A DNA stretch of 64,000 nucleotides from Methylotenera_A sp031422335 (lineage in GTDB: Bacteria; Pseudomonadota; Gammaproteobacteria; Burkholderiales; Methylophilaceae): assembly GCA_031422335.1 (NCBI GenBank), contig JANOQW010000034.1:62001-126000 (forward strand). The letters are read 5' to 3'. Shown piece by piece: positions 7,955 through 16,826 of the stretch; the stretch's first letter is position 1, and each line of letters begins with the position of its first letter. Both the position numbers and the translations under genes were made by a program. The notes beneath the pieces are model-generated. The model was not told the origin of the DNA. It did not search any database and saw nothing but the letters and a program-made list of their open reading frames with translations.

Positions 7955-9352
7955 ATGGCAAAAAAACCTGCAACAAATACCAAACTTTTTGTACTCGATA
8001 CTAATGTACTAATGCATGACCCATCGAGCTTGTTCCGCTTTGAAGAGCACGATATTTACCTGCCAATGGTGACGCTGGAAGAGCTAGATAACAACAAAAA
8101 AGGCCTCACCGAAGTAGCCCGCAACGCGCGCCAAGCCAGCCGCAGCTTAGAAGAAATTGTTGGCACCGACCTCACCAATTTAGAGCTCGGCTGCCCGCTG
8201 GCGATTAACGGCAATAAGCACTTAGGTGGCCGCCTATTTTTGCAAACTTATCAAGTTAATATCGAGCTACCAGGTTTAGCTGGCAGCAAAGCTGATAATC
8301 AAATTATTAGCGTAGTACTTAACCTGCAAAAGCAGCAGCCTAATCGGCAAGTTATTTTAGTTAGTAAAGATATTAATATTCGTATTAAAGCGCGCGCCAT
8401 GGGCGTGCCAGCCGAAGATTATTTTAACGACAAAGTACTAGAAGATACCGATTTACTCTACAGTGGCATTAGAGAGTTGCCCAAAGACTTTTGGGATAAA
8501 CACAGCAAGGCGATGGAGTCATGGCAAGAGGCAGGCAACATGTTTTACCGCATTACTGGGCCGCTGGTAAAAACTTTCCTCATTAACGAATTTGTCTATT
8601 ACGAGTTTGATAAACCGTTTCACGCCATGGTGCGCAAGCTAGAAAACAATACCGCAGTGCTGGAAGTAGTACATGACCACACCAACCCCAAACATAACGT
8701 GTGGGGCATTACGGCGCGCAATCGCGAGCAAAATTACGCGCTAAATTTACTGATGAATCCAGACATCGATTTTGTGACTTTACTTGGTCAAGCTGGTACA
8801 GGCAAAACTTTGCTCACATTAGCAGCTGCGCTGACACAAACATTAGATAAAAAAACCTATTCTGAAATTATTATGACGCGTGTGACGGTGCCGGTGGGTG
8901 AAGATATTGGCTTTTTACCAGGTACCGAAGAAGAAAAAATGGCACCGTGGATGGGCGCGTTAGAAGATAACTTAGATGTGCTGAATAAAACCGATGAAGA
9001 CGCAGGCGAATGGGGACGCGCCGCCACACAAGATTTAATTCGTACGCGTATTAAAGTAAAATCGCTTAACTTTATGCGCGGCCGTACATTTTTGCATAAG
9101 TTTTTGATTATTGACGAAGCGCAAAACTTGACGCCGAAACAAATGAAAACGCTCATCACCCGCGCTGGGCCTGGCACCAAAGTGGTATGTCTGGGCAATA
9201 TCGCGCAAATTGATACGCCGTACCTGACCGAAGGTAGCTCGGGCTTAACTTATGTAGTTGACCGCTTTAAGGGCTGGCAGCATAACGGCCATGTAACTTT
9301 AGTGCGTGGTGAGCGTTCTCGTTTAGCCGATTTTGCAGCCGAAGCGCTCTAA
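7955..9352 (+). CDS. PhoH family protein with N-terminal PIN domain (PhoH2 type)
   Basis: This 465-aa protein joins a PIN RNase domain (start KLFVLDTNVLMHDP; acidic residues in TLEELDNNKKG; later VSKDINIRIKA) to a PhoH P-loop ATPase domain (Walker A GQAGTGKTLLT, Walker B FLIIDEAQNLTP). PhoH2 proteins of this layout are known as RNA helicase/RNases. Length is normal for the family. It lies directly after bcp and its end overlaps the permissive upstream extension of lplT. Confidence 0.92.
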   Translation: MAKKPATNTKLFVLDTNVLMHDPSSLFRFEEHDIYLPMVTLEELDNNKKGLTEVARNARQASRSLEEIVGTDLTNLELGCPLAINGNKHLGGRLFLQTYQVNIELPGLAGSKADNQIISVVLNLQKQQPNRQVILVSKDINIRIKARAMGVPAEDYFNDKVLEDTDLLYSGIRELPKDFWDKHSKAMESWQEAGNMFYRITGPLVKTFLINEFVYYEFDKPFHAMVRKLENNTAVLEVVHDHTNPKHNVWGITARNREQNYALNLLMNPDIDFVTLLGQAGTGKTLLTLAAALTQTLDKKTYSEIIMTRVTVPVGEDIGFLPGTEEEKMAPWMGALEDNLDVLNKTDEDAGEWGRAATQDLIRTRIKVKSLNFMRGRTFLHKFLIIDEAQNLTPKQMKTLITRAGPGTKVVCLGNIAQIDTPYLTEGSSGLTYVVDRFKGWQHNGHVTLVRGERSRLADFAAEAL

Positions 9353-9374
9353 TTGCGCTACCTATGAAAATTCA

Positions 9375-10556
9375 ATGAAAAAAGGTTTTTATACGCTTCT
9401 AATTGCGCAGTTTTTATCTGCCTTGGCCGATAATGCCTTGTTATTTGCTGCGATTGCCCTGCTGGCTGAATTAAATGCACCCGATTGGCATACGCCATTA
9501 TTGCAGCAATATTTTGTCATCTCTTATATCTTATTAGCGCCTTTTGTCGGTACCATTGCAGATGCCTTTCCCAAAGGTGGCGTCATGTTTTTTTCTAACT
9601 CAGTCAAAGTAATTGGCTGTGTGGCCATGGTGCTAGGTATGCCGCCACTGTATGCTTACGGCATTGTAGGCATTGGCGCGGCGGCCTATTCACCTGCCAA
9701 ATACGGCATATTGACCGAAATGCTGCCAAGCAGTTTATTAGTCAAGGCTAATGGCTGGATGGAAGGCTCTACAGTCACGGCGATTATATTAGGCGCAATT
9801 GTTGGTGGAAAGCTAGCCAGTGATGACCCACATTTTGCCATGATGATTATCACCGCCTTGTACGTGACTGCTGCAGTTTTCAATTATTTCATTCCAAAAA
9901 TGCCGATTGACCACCGGCCAGAAGGTAAAAGCCTATTTTTTATGATAAAAGATTTTTGGCATGCATTTAATTCACTTTGGAAAGACCCTCTGGGTCAAGT
10001 ATCACTAGCAGTCACTACTTTATTTTGGGGTGCCGGCGCTACCTTGAGATTAGTCGTTTTGGCTTGGGCGGCCCTTGCGCTCAAGTTTGATATAGAACAA
10101 TCCACGCAGTTAATTGCAACCGTTGCGGTTGGTATCGCCGTAGGCTCAGTAATTGCCTCTCGCTACATCAAACTAGAAGACTCCACCAAAGTGCTGCCTG
10201 CAGGCATTGTCATGGGCATGTTGGTCATTTTGATGGTATTTATCAATGATTGGCGCCTCGCGGCCTTACTATTATTTTTTATCGGCGCGCTCAGTGGGTT
10301 TTTTGTAGTGCCGCTGAATGCGCTTTTGCAGCATCGCGGCCACTATTTAATCGGCGCTGGGCACTCTATTGCCGTGCAAAACTTTAACGAGCACATTGGC
10401 ATACTCATTATGCTGGGCTGCTATTTGCTGATGGTAAAAGCTGACGTGCCTATGAACTCAATTGTGATTGCGTTCGGCTTATTTATCATCATTACCATGA
10501 GCATTATCAACCGCGTTTATCGGGCAAAGATTTCTACACAGGCTACTAATTTCTAG
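9375..10556 (+). CDS. lplT: lysophospholipid transporter LplT (MFS)
   Basis: This major-facilitator protein flips lysophospholipids across the inner membrane for reacylation. The product of about 393 aa opens with MKKGFYTLLIAQFLSALADN and contains about 12 hydrophobic segments; the SALADNALLFAAIALL and AAAYSPAKYGILTE stretches are LplT-like. An in-frame codon at 9333 lies inside phoH and would add a non-membrane leader, so ATG 9375 is preferred. The usual partner aas (acyltransferase/acyl-ACP synthetase) is not present nearby. It is convergent with the NDH-2 gene. Confidence 0.85.
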   Translation: MKKGFYTLLIAQFLSALADNALLFAAIALLAELNAPDWHTPLLQQYFVISYILLAPFVGTIADAFPKGGVMFFSNSVKVIGCVAMVLGMPPLYAYGIVGIGAAAYSPAKYGILTEMLPSSLLVKANGWMEGSTVTAIILGAIVGGKLASDDPHFAMMIITALYVTAAVFNYFIPKMPIDHRPEGKSLFFMIKDFWHAFNSLWKDPLGQVSLAVTTLFWGAGATLRLVVLAWAALALKFDIEQSTQLIATVAVGIAVGSVIASRYIKLEDSTKVLPAGIVMGMLVILMVFINDWRLAALLLFFIGALSGFFVVPLNALLQHRGHYLIGAGHSIAVQNFNEHIGILIMLGCYLLMVKADVPMNSIVIAFGLFIIITMSIINRVYRAKISTQATNF

Positions 10557-10581
10557 CGTAGCTTATATCAGCTCAACTTAT

Positions 10582-11913
10582 CTAGTGCAGTTTAATTTTA
10601 GGCTCTGTGCGTTGTGTGATAATGCGCGCAATGGTTTGTAACGCCACCGTAAAAAATCCATGCAAGGTCATCAAGTGCATTTTGTATAGCGATTGATACA
10701 TCAAGCGTGCAAATAAGCCTTCAATATACATGCTGCCGCCAGACAGCGCGCCCATTAAGCTACCCACCGTTGAGTATCTACCTAAATTCACTAACGAGCC
10801 ATAATCACGGTATTTATACTCTGGCAAGTTAATATTATTTGCCACACGTTTTTTCAGGGTTTTAACTAATAAAGAGGCTTGTTGATGCGCCGCTTGCGCA
10901 CGCGGTGGCACATTGCCATCATGTCCTAGCCATGGGCATGCAGCGCAATCACCAAAAGCAAAAATGCTGTCATCCAAACTGGTTTGCAGCGTTTGTTTTA
11001 CCACTAACTGATTAATACGATTGGTCTCTAAGCCATCCAATTGCTTTAAAAAATCTGGCGCTTTAATGCCAGCCGCCCACACCACCAATTCAGTTGGAAT
11101 AAAGCGGCCACTATGCGTGGTGACACCTTTATCCGATACATCAGTCACGCGCTCACCTGTAAACACATTCACACGCAATTTTCTTAACTCTACGTCTACT
11201 GCCAACGATAATTTAGTTGGTAGCGCCGGCAATACACGATCACTGGCTTCAATAATGGATATTTTTACATCGCGGTCTGCATCAATTTTATCTAAGCCAT
11301 AGGCTGCAAGTTCACGTGTGGTGTTATGCAACTCGGCCGCCAACTCTACGCCTGTGGCACCAGCACCTACAATCACCACTTCTAACTGGCCTGGCTTAAT
11401 AGGGGTAGTTTGTGTTTGTGCGCGCACTAGCGCATTGTGCAGACGGCGATGAAATTTTTCCGCTTGTTCTTGTGTATCTAGCGCTATTGAGTGTTCACGC
11501 GCACCATCAATACCAAAATCGTTGGTGGTGCTACCTATCGCAATCACTAAAGTGTCATATTTAAACGTGCGACGTGGAATCACTTCCACACCATCTTCAT
11601 CGTGATGAGGTGCGACTGTGATTTCTTTAGCTGTTCTATTTAAGCCATCCATACACCCTAAGCGGAACTTAAAATGATGCCAATGCGCTTGTGCCATGTA
11701 TTCAAGCTGATGCTTGTCAGGGTTCATACTGCCCGCTGCAATTTCGTGTAGCAGTGGCTTCCACATGTGTGTTCTAGTGCTGTCAATCAAGGTAATTTCA
11801 GCTTTTTTACTTTTGCCCAAACTATCGCCCAAGCGGGTTGCCAGCTCTAGGCCGCCTGCACCGCCGCCTACAACCACTATGTGGTGTACATTATTTTCTG
11901 ATGAGTTTTTCAA
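10582..11913 (-). CDS. ndh: type II NADH dehydrogenase (NAD(P)/FAD-dependent oxidoreductase)
   Basis: This 443-aa single-subunit flavoprotein probably oxidises NADH and reduces quinone without proton pumping. An FAD dinucleotide fold is at the N-terminus (VVGGGAGGLELATRLG), a second NAD-binding GxGxxG appears as VGAGATGVELAAEL, and FAFGDCAACPW is the conserved FAD-contact Asp region. The C-terminal amphipathic/hydrophobic part fits membrane attachment. It lies downstream of the Xox cytochromes on the same strand, behind a hairpin terminator at 11942-11976. Its substrate specificity cannot be told from sequence alone. Confidence 0.87.
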   Translation of the reverse strand: MKNSSENNVHHIVVVGGGAGGLELATRLGDSLGKSKKAEITLIDSTRTHMWKPLLHEIAAGSMNPDKHQLEYMAQAHWHHFKFRLGCMDGLNRTAKEITVAPHHDEDGVEVIPRRTFKYDTLVIAIGSTTNDFGIDGAREHSIALDTQEQAEKFHRRLHNALVRAQTQTTPIKPGQLEVVIVGAGATGVELAAELHNTTRELAAYGLDKIDADRDVKISIIEASDRVLPALPTKLSLAVDVELRKLRVNVFTGERVTDVSDKGVTTHSGRFIPTELVVWAAGIKAPDFLKQLDGLETNRINQLVVKQTLQTSLDDSIFAFGDCAACPWLGHDGNVPPRAQAAHQQASLLVKTLKKRVANNINLPEYKYRDYGSLVNLGRYSTVGSLMGALSGGSMYIEGLFARLMYQSLYKMHLMTLHGFFTVALQTIARIITQRTEPKIKLH

Positions 11914-11941
11914 TTTTGCCCTTAAAATCTAGATGCTTATA

Positions 11942-11976
11942 AATACAAAACGGCTGCTGTATCTAACCAGCAGCCG
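11942..11976 (-). terminator. rho-independent terminator after the lipoprotein cytochrome c gene
   Basis: A 9-bp perfect stem CGGCTGCTG/CAGCAGCCG (11951-11959 and 11968-11976) with an 8-nt loop is followed on the minus strand by TTTTGTATTT. It lies just past the stop at 11996. Its stem sequence is the same as in the terminator after the paralogous cytochrome gene. Confidence 0.75.
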
Positions 11977-11995
11977 TTAGTTTATGTCGAAAAAC

Positions 11996-12607
11996 TTAAT
12001 TCATCCAAGTTTTTTCGCCATCACCTTTATATTCAGTACGAATATAAGCAATAGCCTTAAGAATTTGATCTGTTGTTAAGCCGTCGCCTGTTTTACCTGG
12101 TAATTGATTATGCCACACAAACATTGCACCACCTGACGTACCTGGCGTACCAGCAGCAATACTTTCAAACATGCCTTTATCAGTTTCGTTTTTAGCATAT
12201 ACCCATTTTTGATCATAAGCACCTTGACCGCCAGCTGTATTTTTACTGAGTGATGGCGCCATAACACCTTCTAATTTGCCGCCGTGACAGCCTGTACAGT
12301 TGTTGTAGTTGTACTCACGTTTACCTTTTTTAGCCGCCTCTGCGTCTGCCATATAGATTTTTGTATAAGGGTTAATACAGGTTTTTAAAAACTGTTTCGC
12401 TTCTGGGGTATCGGTATCTACCGCTTTAATAATAAAAGGCTTACCATCAATAGTAGAAACAAAATTACAACCACCGCCACTATCGCTTGCACTTGCTGTT
12501 TTAGCTGAATCGCCAGCTGACGCTGCACCTGCATTATCGCCTTTATTACAGGCGGTTAAAACTGACAGGGTCAAAGCCAACAAAAAACTAACTTTGAGTC
12601 GTATCAT
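11996..12607 (-). CDS. XoxG-like cytochrome c, predicted lipoprotein
   Basis: This is a 203-aa monohaem cytochrome c of the cytochrome cL/XoxG type, the probable electron acceptor of the lanthanide methanol dehydrogenase. The haem site is NNCTGCHGG. The N-terminus has a lipobox (SVLTAC, with Cys at residue 20) followed by a Gly/Ala/Ser-rich linker, so the protein is predicted to be anchored by lipid, unlike its tandem paralogue. The cytochrome domains of the two are nearly the same from the conserved VST-DG stretch onward. A GGAGA ribosome site precedes the ATG. It is the last gene of the xox block. Confidence 0.85.
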   Translation of the reverse strand: MIRLKVSFLLALTLSVLTACNKGDNAGAASAGDSAKTASASDSGGGCNFVSTIDGKPFIIKAVDTDTPEAKQFLKTCINPYTKIYMADAEAAKKGKREYNYNNCTGCHGGKLEGVMAPSLSKNTAGGQGAYDQKWVYAKNETDKGMFESIAAGTPGTSGGAMFVWHNQLPGKTGDGLTTDQILKAIAYIRTEYKGDGEKTWMN

Positions 12608-12640
12608 AAAATTTCTCCAAAAAAAATATTAATTACATTG

Positions 12641-12670
12641 AAAACGGCTGCTGTAATTATACAGCAGCCG
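12641..12670 (-). terminator. rho-independent terminator after the secreted cytochrome c gene
   Basis: A 10-bp perfect stem CGGCTGCTGT/ACAGCAGCCG (12645-12654 and 12661-12670) with loop AATTAT is followed on the minus strand by TTTTCAATG. It sits between the two cytochrome genes and would reduce read-through from 12704 into 12607. The stem is shared with the terminator at 11942-11976. Confidence 0.75.
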
Positions 12671-12703
12671 CTTGATTTTGTTACTTTATACTAGGTTAAA
12701 AGC

Positions 12704-13267
12704 TTACTTTACCCAGTCCTTAGCCCCGTCACCTTTGTACTGAGTGCGGATGTAAGCGATTGCTTTTAAGATTTGATCTGTTGATAAACCATCACCTGTT
12801 TTACCTGGCAATTGATTATGCCAAATAAACATTGTGCCACCTGACGTACCAGGTGTGCCGCCAGCGATAGACTCAAACATGCCTTTATCCGTACTATTTT
12901 TAGCATATACCCATTTTTGGTCATATGCGCCTTGGCCACCAGCTGTATTTTTGCTTAATGATGGGGCCATAATGCCTTCTAACTTACCGCCATGGCAACC
13001 TGTACAGTTGTTGTAGTTGTATTCTTTTTTACCTTTTTTAGCAGCTTCTGCATCAGCCAGATACATTTTTGTGTATGGGTTAATACAAGTTTCTAAAAAC
13101 TGTTTTGCCTCTGCTGAGTCAGTATCAACTGCTTTAATTGCTAAAGGTGAACCATCTACAGTTGAAACTAGTTTACACGCTGCACTTGCTTGAAATGAAA
13201 GTGTAAGACCTGCTAATGTCAACACAGATACTAGTAAAGTTGACTTTAATGCTTTAATACCAAACAT
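12704..13267 (-). CDS. xoxG: XoxG-like cytochrome c, secreted periplasmic form
   Basis: This 187-aa monohaem cytochrome c has a conventional signal peptide (residues 1-29, cleavage near FQASA-A) and the haem motif NNCTGCHGG. The later PGTSGG and WHNQLPGKTGDGL segments are shared with the paralogue at 11996-12607. By family and position next to xoxJ and xoxF it is the likely periplasmic electron acceptor of XoxF. It follows xoxJ by 147 bp, a gap that contains a direct repeat. The symbol is by context; the exact division of labour with the lipoprotein copy is unknown. Confidence 0.87.
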   Translation of the reverse strand: MFGIKALKSTLLVSVLTLAGLTLSFQASAACKLVSTVDGSPLAIKAVDTDSAEAKQFLETCINPYTKMYLADAEAAKKGKKEYNYNNCTGCHGGKLEGIMAPSLSKNTAGGQGAYDQKWVYAKNSTDKGMFESIAGGTPGTSGGTMFIWHNQLPGKTGDGLSTDQILKAIAYIRTQYKGDGAKDWVK

Positions 13268-13365
13268 GTTATCTCCTAATTTTTCAATTTTAAGTAAGGT
13301 CTTACCTGAACCTGCAGCTCGACCATTTGCTCATTTAACGAACTTGTTTCTACTTGGTTGACACC

Positions 13366-13396
13366 GTACTGTCATAAAAATATGAAAGTACTGTCA
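13366..13396. repeat. direct repeat GTACTGTCA x2 upstream of xoxG
   Basis: Two identical 9-mers GTACTGTCA lie at 13366-13374 and 13388-13396, 22 bp apart start to start (two helical turns). They are in the gap between xoxJ and the secreted cytochrome gene, about 100-130 bp upstream of the cytochrome start. This could be a regulator site; it could also be chance. Confidence 0.35.
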
Positions 13397-13414
13397 CAAA
13401 ATAAAAACAATATT

Positions 13415-14356
13415 TTACTCTGATTTTGGTACAACTGCACCACGATCTTTGTCAGGATTTTTACCTCTACGTTTCTCTTCTACTACTGCCACATGCGGAA
13501 TGCCAAAATCATCTAAAATTTTGTCAATAGCGACTTTGTTGCGTACAAGCGCAGCGTCAATTTTTTCCATGCGTTCTTTATCTTTTTTGCGCACGCCTAC
13601 GGAGATGTTCCAAAACTCTTTGCCTTTGGCATTGTTAATCTCATCATAGCCCACATATTCAGGAATAATTCTAACTTCCATCGGCACTTTACTTTGTTTG
13701 GCAAAATAGCCGCCAATTGGACCCCAAGCTACAACGATATCAATTTCTTTCTTCTCTAAATCATCAATTAAATAACTAGAAGGTAAGTTTAAATCACGCT
13801 GCATACGATACGGGCGCGCATTTGCAATTAAGCCTTTTTCATTCATAGGAATGGTTGCTGGGCTTTGGCCAACCACGCCGATCACGCCTTTTTTCAAATC
13901 AGGCGAATCCCAATCGGTAATGTTATAGTTGCTTTCTTTACGCCACACATAGACATGACCAGAGCGATAATAGGGCTTAGAAGTACGCACAGAATCATTA
14001 CCATCAGCCGTGCCAATAATCACATCACAACGCTTTGCATTCAGCGTATTACGGTAAAAGCCCATGCGATCAGGCCAGTACATATAGCTCAGTTTTAAAC
14101 CTAAGTCTTTAGCTAATACTTCTGCAATTTTATTCTCAAAACCTTCTTGTTTATTATTTGAAAAAGGCAAGTTTGCTGGGTCTGCACAGACTTTAAATTC
14201 TGTACCATCATCGACGCGTTGCGCTTCACCACCGCGACCACTTGATAGGTCTACTCCAGCTTCCTCAGCTAAAATTGGCGAAGCTGCAATAGCCAATAGT
14301 ACCCCTAAGCTTGCAACGACCGTAGTCACCGTAGTAGGTTTATTTTGTTTCAACAT
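13415..14356 (-). CDS. xoxJ: XoxJ, periplasmic solute-binding-like protein of the methanol dehydrogenase cluster
   Basis: This 313-aa secreted protein has a signal peptide (residues 1-30, cleavage near ILAEE) and a family-3 extracellular solute-binding fold (FKVCADPANLPFSNNKQEGFENKIAE; later CDVIIGTADGNDSVRTSKPYYRSGHVYVW). Quinoprotein-dehydrogenase-associated members of this family (MxaJ/XoxJ) are thought to help activate or mature the methanol dehydrogenase. It follows xoxF on the same strand after that gene's terminator and precedes the cytochromes, giving xoxF-xoxJ-xoxG order. Confidence 0.9.
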   Translation of the reverse strand: MLKQNKPTTVTTVVASLGVLLAIAASPILAEEAGVDLSSGRGGEAQRVDDGTEFKVCADPANLPFSNNKQEGFENKIAEVLAKDLGLKLSYMYWPDRMGFYRNTLNAKRCDVIIGTADGNDSVRTSKPYYRSGHVYVWRKESNYNITDWDSPDLKKGVIGVVGQSPATIPMNEKGLIANARPYRMQRDLNLPSSYLIDDLEKKEIDIVVAWGPIGGYFAKQSKVPMEVRIIPEYVGYDEINNAKGKEFWNISVGVRKKDKERMEKIDAALVRNKVAIDKILDDFGIPHVAVVEEKRRGKNPDKDRGAVVPKSE

Positions 14357-14668
14357 TGTTTTATTTCCTTAATAAAAATTGCGGCCATCGTTTCCGCATC
14401 ACAACTTGAGAGTATGTCTAAAAATAAAAGTTCTGTGCCTATGCTATATACTCATGTGTATAGCAAAAACCAAGCCTTAACATTGTAACTAAATTTTCAT
14501 TTTTAGGCACACTCGATACCCATAACGACTATCTAACAGATTAGATGACGTGTTAATCAATTACACATAAAACAGCTTATCTATAAAAACATTCTGTGCA
14601 AATAAAAACACCCCACCGAAGTGGGGTGCTTCATTAGAACATCATTCTAACTAATAATTAGAAACTAA
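14357..14668. other. xoxF-xoxJ intergenic region (312 bp)
   Basis: The region holds the xoxF terminator (14601-14628) and otherwise AT-rich sequence that must contain any separate promoter of xoxJ. I see no ORF and no clear -35/-10 pair. A possible ribosome site (AAGGAAATAA on the minus strand) precedes the xoxJ ATG. Confidence 0.6.
14601..14628 (-). terminator. rho-independent terminator of xoxF
   Basis: On the minus strand an 8-bp stem CACCCCAC/GTGGGGTG encloses a TTCG tetraloop, followed by TTTTTATT. It is a stable textbook hairpin about 40 nt past the xoxF stop (14669), and separates the highly expressed dehydrogenase from xoxJ. Confidence 0.9.
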
Positions 14669-16546
14669 TTATAGTTTGAATACTGTTAATGCACCGCCGC
14701 CAGGAGCAGCATTGTATTTAACAAGTTCAGCATAACCACCGGCAGCACCAAGTGCGTCTGTTGGGTTAGTCATACCAAGGTTCATCGCAACGCCAGCCCA
14801 GCCACCAATACCTGATAGCACGCCAACGTGTTGTTTACCTTTGTGGCCGTATGTGAATGCATTACCAATCACGCCAGAACCCACTTGGAATTTCCAAAGT
14901 TCTTTGCCTGAGTTTGCATCCAAAGCTTTTAACCAACGATCAAGAGTACCGTAGAACACTAAGTTTGAAGCAGTTGTTAAAGCACCACCCCAAGCAGAGA
15001 ATTTTTCTTTGTTGTACCATACTTTTTTGTTGGTCATTGGATCATAAGCACCAAAACCACCCATAACGCCATCAGGACCTGGGAACATAGTTAATGTTGC
15101 ACCAACCCAAGGTTGACCAGCAGTATATTTGCTTTCTACTGGCTCGTATGTCATACATACGTGGTTAAGTGGTGTGTACATTAAACCAGTTTTTGGTGAA
15201 TATGCAGCTGGTTGTTGGTCTTTAGTACCCAATGCAGCTGGGCAAACGCCTTTAGCATTGTAGTCTTGGTGAGTTGAAGCTGAAGCCAATTTGTTTGGCA
15301 CGCCAGATTTCATATCAACACCAGTTGACCAGTTAACGAATGGATGTGCTTTTTCAACAGCAACCAATGAACCTGTACCTGCAGCAAATGTGTACAAGAA
15401 ACCGTTACGGTCATGATGCCAACCGTATGTTTTGCCACCTTTGTCGAACAAGATTACTTCGTTAATACCATCATAATCCCACTCATCGTGTGGAGTCATT
15501 TGGTAGCCCCATTTTGCAATACCTGAATCCATATCACGTGCAAAAATAGTCATTGACCATTTGTTGTCGCCTGGACGGACATCTGGGTTCCATACTGAAG
15601 GGTTGCCTGTGCCGTAGTAAACTAAGTTTGTACGTGCATCATACGGCCACCAGCCCCATGTAGAACCACCACCATGTTGCCAACCATCTTTAACTGCTTG
15701 TGGTTTTAACCATGTACGAACGCCAAGGTCTTTTTCGCCGATTTTCATTTCTGACAATTTAAGTGCTTCGAAAGAACCACCTTGTTTGTTGCCACCATTG
15801 ATATCTTTGTAAGCTGACAAAGTACTGTAATGTGGGTTTGCAGAGTTGAAATCAGCACCGATTAACACTTCTGAGTCAGGGCCTGTTGAGTAAGCTTTCC
15901 AAGCTAATGAACCATCTTTAGCATTGTACGCAGCAATAAAGCAACGAACACCGAATTCAGCACCTGAGCAACCAGTTAAGATTTTGTCTTTGATTACGTG
16001 TGGAGCGTTAGTGTTTGTAGCGCCAACTTTTGGATCTGTGTTTTGTACTGACCATACTTTAGCACCTGTTTTAGCGTCTAAAGCAACCAAGTTACCATCA
16101 TTTTGTTGAAGGTAAATTTTGCCGTCGCCGAAACCAAGACCACGTGATACGTTATCGCAGCACAAAACAGCCTGTACTGATGGATCTTGTTTTGGGAAAT
16201 ATGACCAAACGATTTTTTGATTGTCGTTTAAATCTAAAGCGTATACGTTATTTGGGAATGCTGTGTGTACGAACAACATGTTACCAATAACCAATGGAGC
16301 ACCTTCGTGACCACGGTTTACACCAGTAGCGAATGTCCATGCAGCTTTAAGATTTTTTACGTTGCCTTTGTTAATTTGAGCTAAAGCACTGTAGCCTTGA
16401 CCCAATTCGTTTGCACGTGGTGTAGCCCAGTTATTTGGGTTAGCCAATGCTGCATCTCTGTCTGCTGCTGCTGATGCAACCATTGGCATTGCCAATGTAG
16501 CGCCTGCAACTAGACCTAGAGCTAGCTTGATTGTATTGAATTTCAT
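14669..16546 (-). CDS. xoxF: lanthanide-dependent methanol dehydrogenase XoxF (PQQ)
   Basis: This 625-aa periplasmic PQQ enzyme oxidises methanol. Signal peptide: residues 1-27. Visible marks are the vicinal cysteines CC at 129-130 that pack on PQQ, and the catalytic segment PHDEWDYDG (352-360). There the base Asp357 is followed two residues later by Asp359, the extra acid that ligates a lanthanide and is Ala in calcium MxaF. Repeated beta-propeller Trp motifs end the protein. A segment of about 30-45 residues around 232-280 is longer than I expect for common XoxF types. A GGAGA site precedes the ATG, and a UUCG terminator follows. No mxa genes lie in the window. Confidence 0.96.
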   Translation of the reverse strand: MKFNTIKLALGLVAGATLAMPMVASAAADRDAALANPNNWATPRANELGQGYSALAQINKGNVKNLKAAWTFATGVNRGHEGAPLVIGNMLFVHTAFPNNVYALDLNDNQKIVWSYFPKQDPSVQAVLCCDNVSRGLGFGDGKIYLQQNDGNLVALDAKTGAKVWSVQNTDPKVGATNTNAPHVIKDKILTGCSGAEFGVRCFIAAYNAKDGSLAWKAYSTGPDSEVLIGADFNSANPHYSTLSAYKDINGGNKQGGSFEALKLSEMKIGEKDLGVRTWLKPQAVKDGWQHGGGSTWGWWPYDARTNLVYYGTGNPSVWNPDVRPGDNKWSMTIFARDMDSGIAKWGYQMTPHDEWDYDGINEVILFDKGGKTYGWHHDRNGFLYTFAAGTGSLVAVEKAHPFVNWSTGVDMKSGVPNKLASASTHQDYNAKGVCPAALGTKDQQPAAYSPKTGLMYTPLNHVCMTYEPVESKYTAGQPWVGATLTMFPGPDGVMGGFGAYDPMTNKKVWYNKEKFSAWGGALTTASNLVFYGTLDRWLKALDANSGKELWKFQVGSGVIGNAFTYGHKGKQHVGVLSGIGGWAGVAMNLGMTNPTDALGAAGGYAELVKYNAAPGGGALTVFKL

Positions 16547-16826
16547 TGTTTATCTCCAAAGTTATGTTACTAAGGGTTTATTTAAAGCGTCCTTGAATTT
16601 TGTCATATATATTAAAGCGTATTCGGCTATAATTTTTGTTACAAATTTAAGAATACTTCGTTTCACATTTTCATGTGAGGTAAGCAATATAAAACAAGTA
16701 ATTTTAAATTGCAACACTTTAGTTACAATTTATTAACAAATGTTCCATTATTTTTTAAATTATTTTTGATGCATTTTTTACAGTACTAAAATAGTCAATA
16801 AAATCATATAGAAAGCTTATTTTTTT
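16547..16826. other. divergent intergenic region xoxF / prolyl iminopeptidase (280 bp)
   Basis: This AT-rich region carries the minus-strand promoter and 5' leader of xoxF and the plus-strand promoter of the peptidase gene. The only confident signal is the xoxF ribosome site GGAGATAAACA just before the ATG. No ORF or strong hairpin was seen. Confidence 0.5.

Noticed and set aside
12076..13016. Long near-identical DNA in the two cytochrome genes considered as a repeat element
   Set aside because: It is the coding sequence of two paralogues; gene duplication explains it.
14669..16546. Calcium-dependent MxaF as identity of the methanol dehydrogenase
   Set aside because: The residue two after the catalytic Asp is Asp (DYD), the lanthanide ligand; MxaF has Ala there, and no mxaI or mxaG partner is present.
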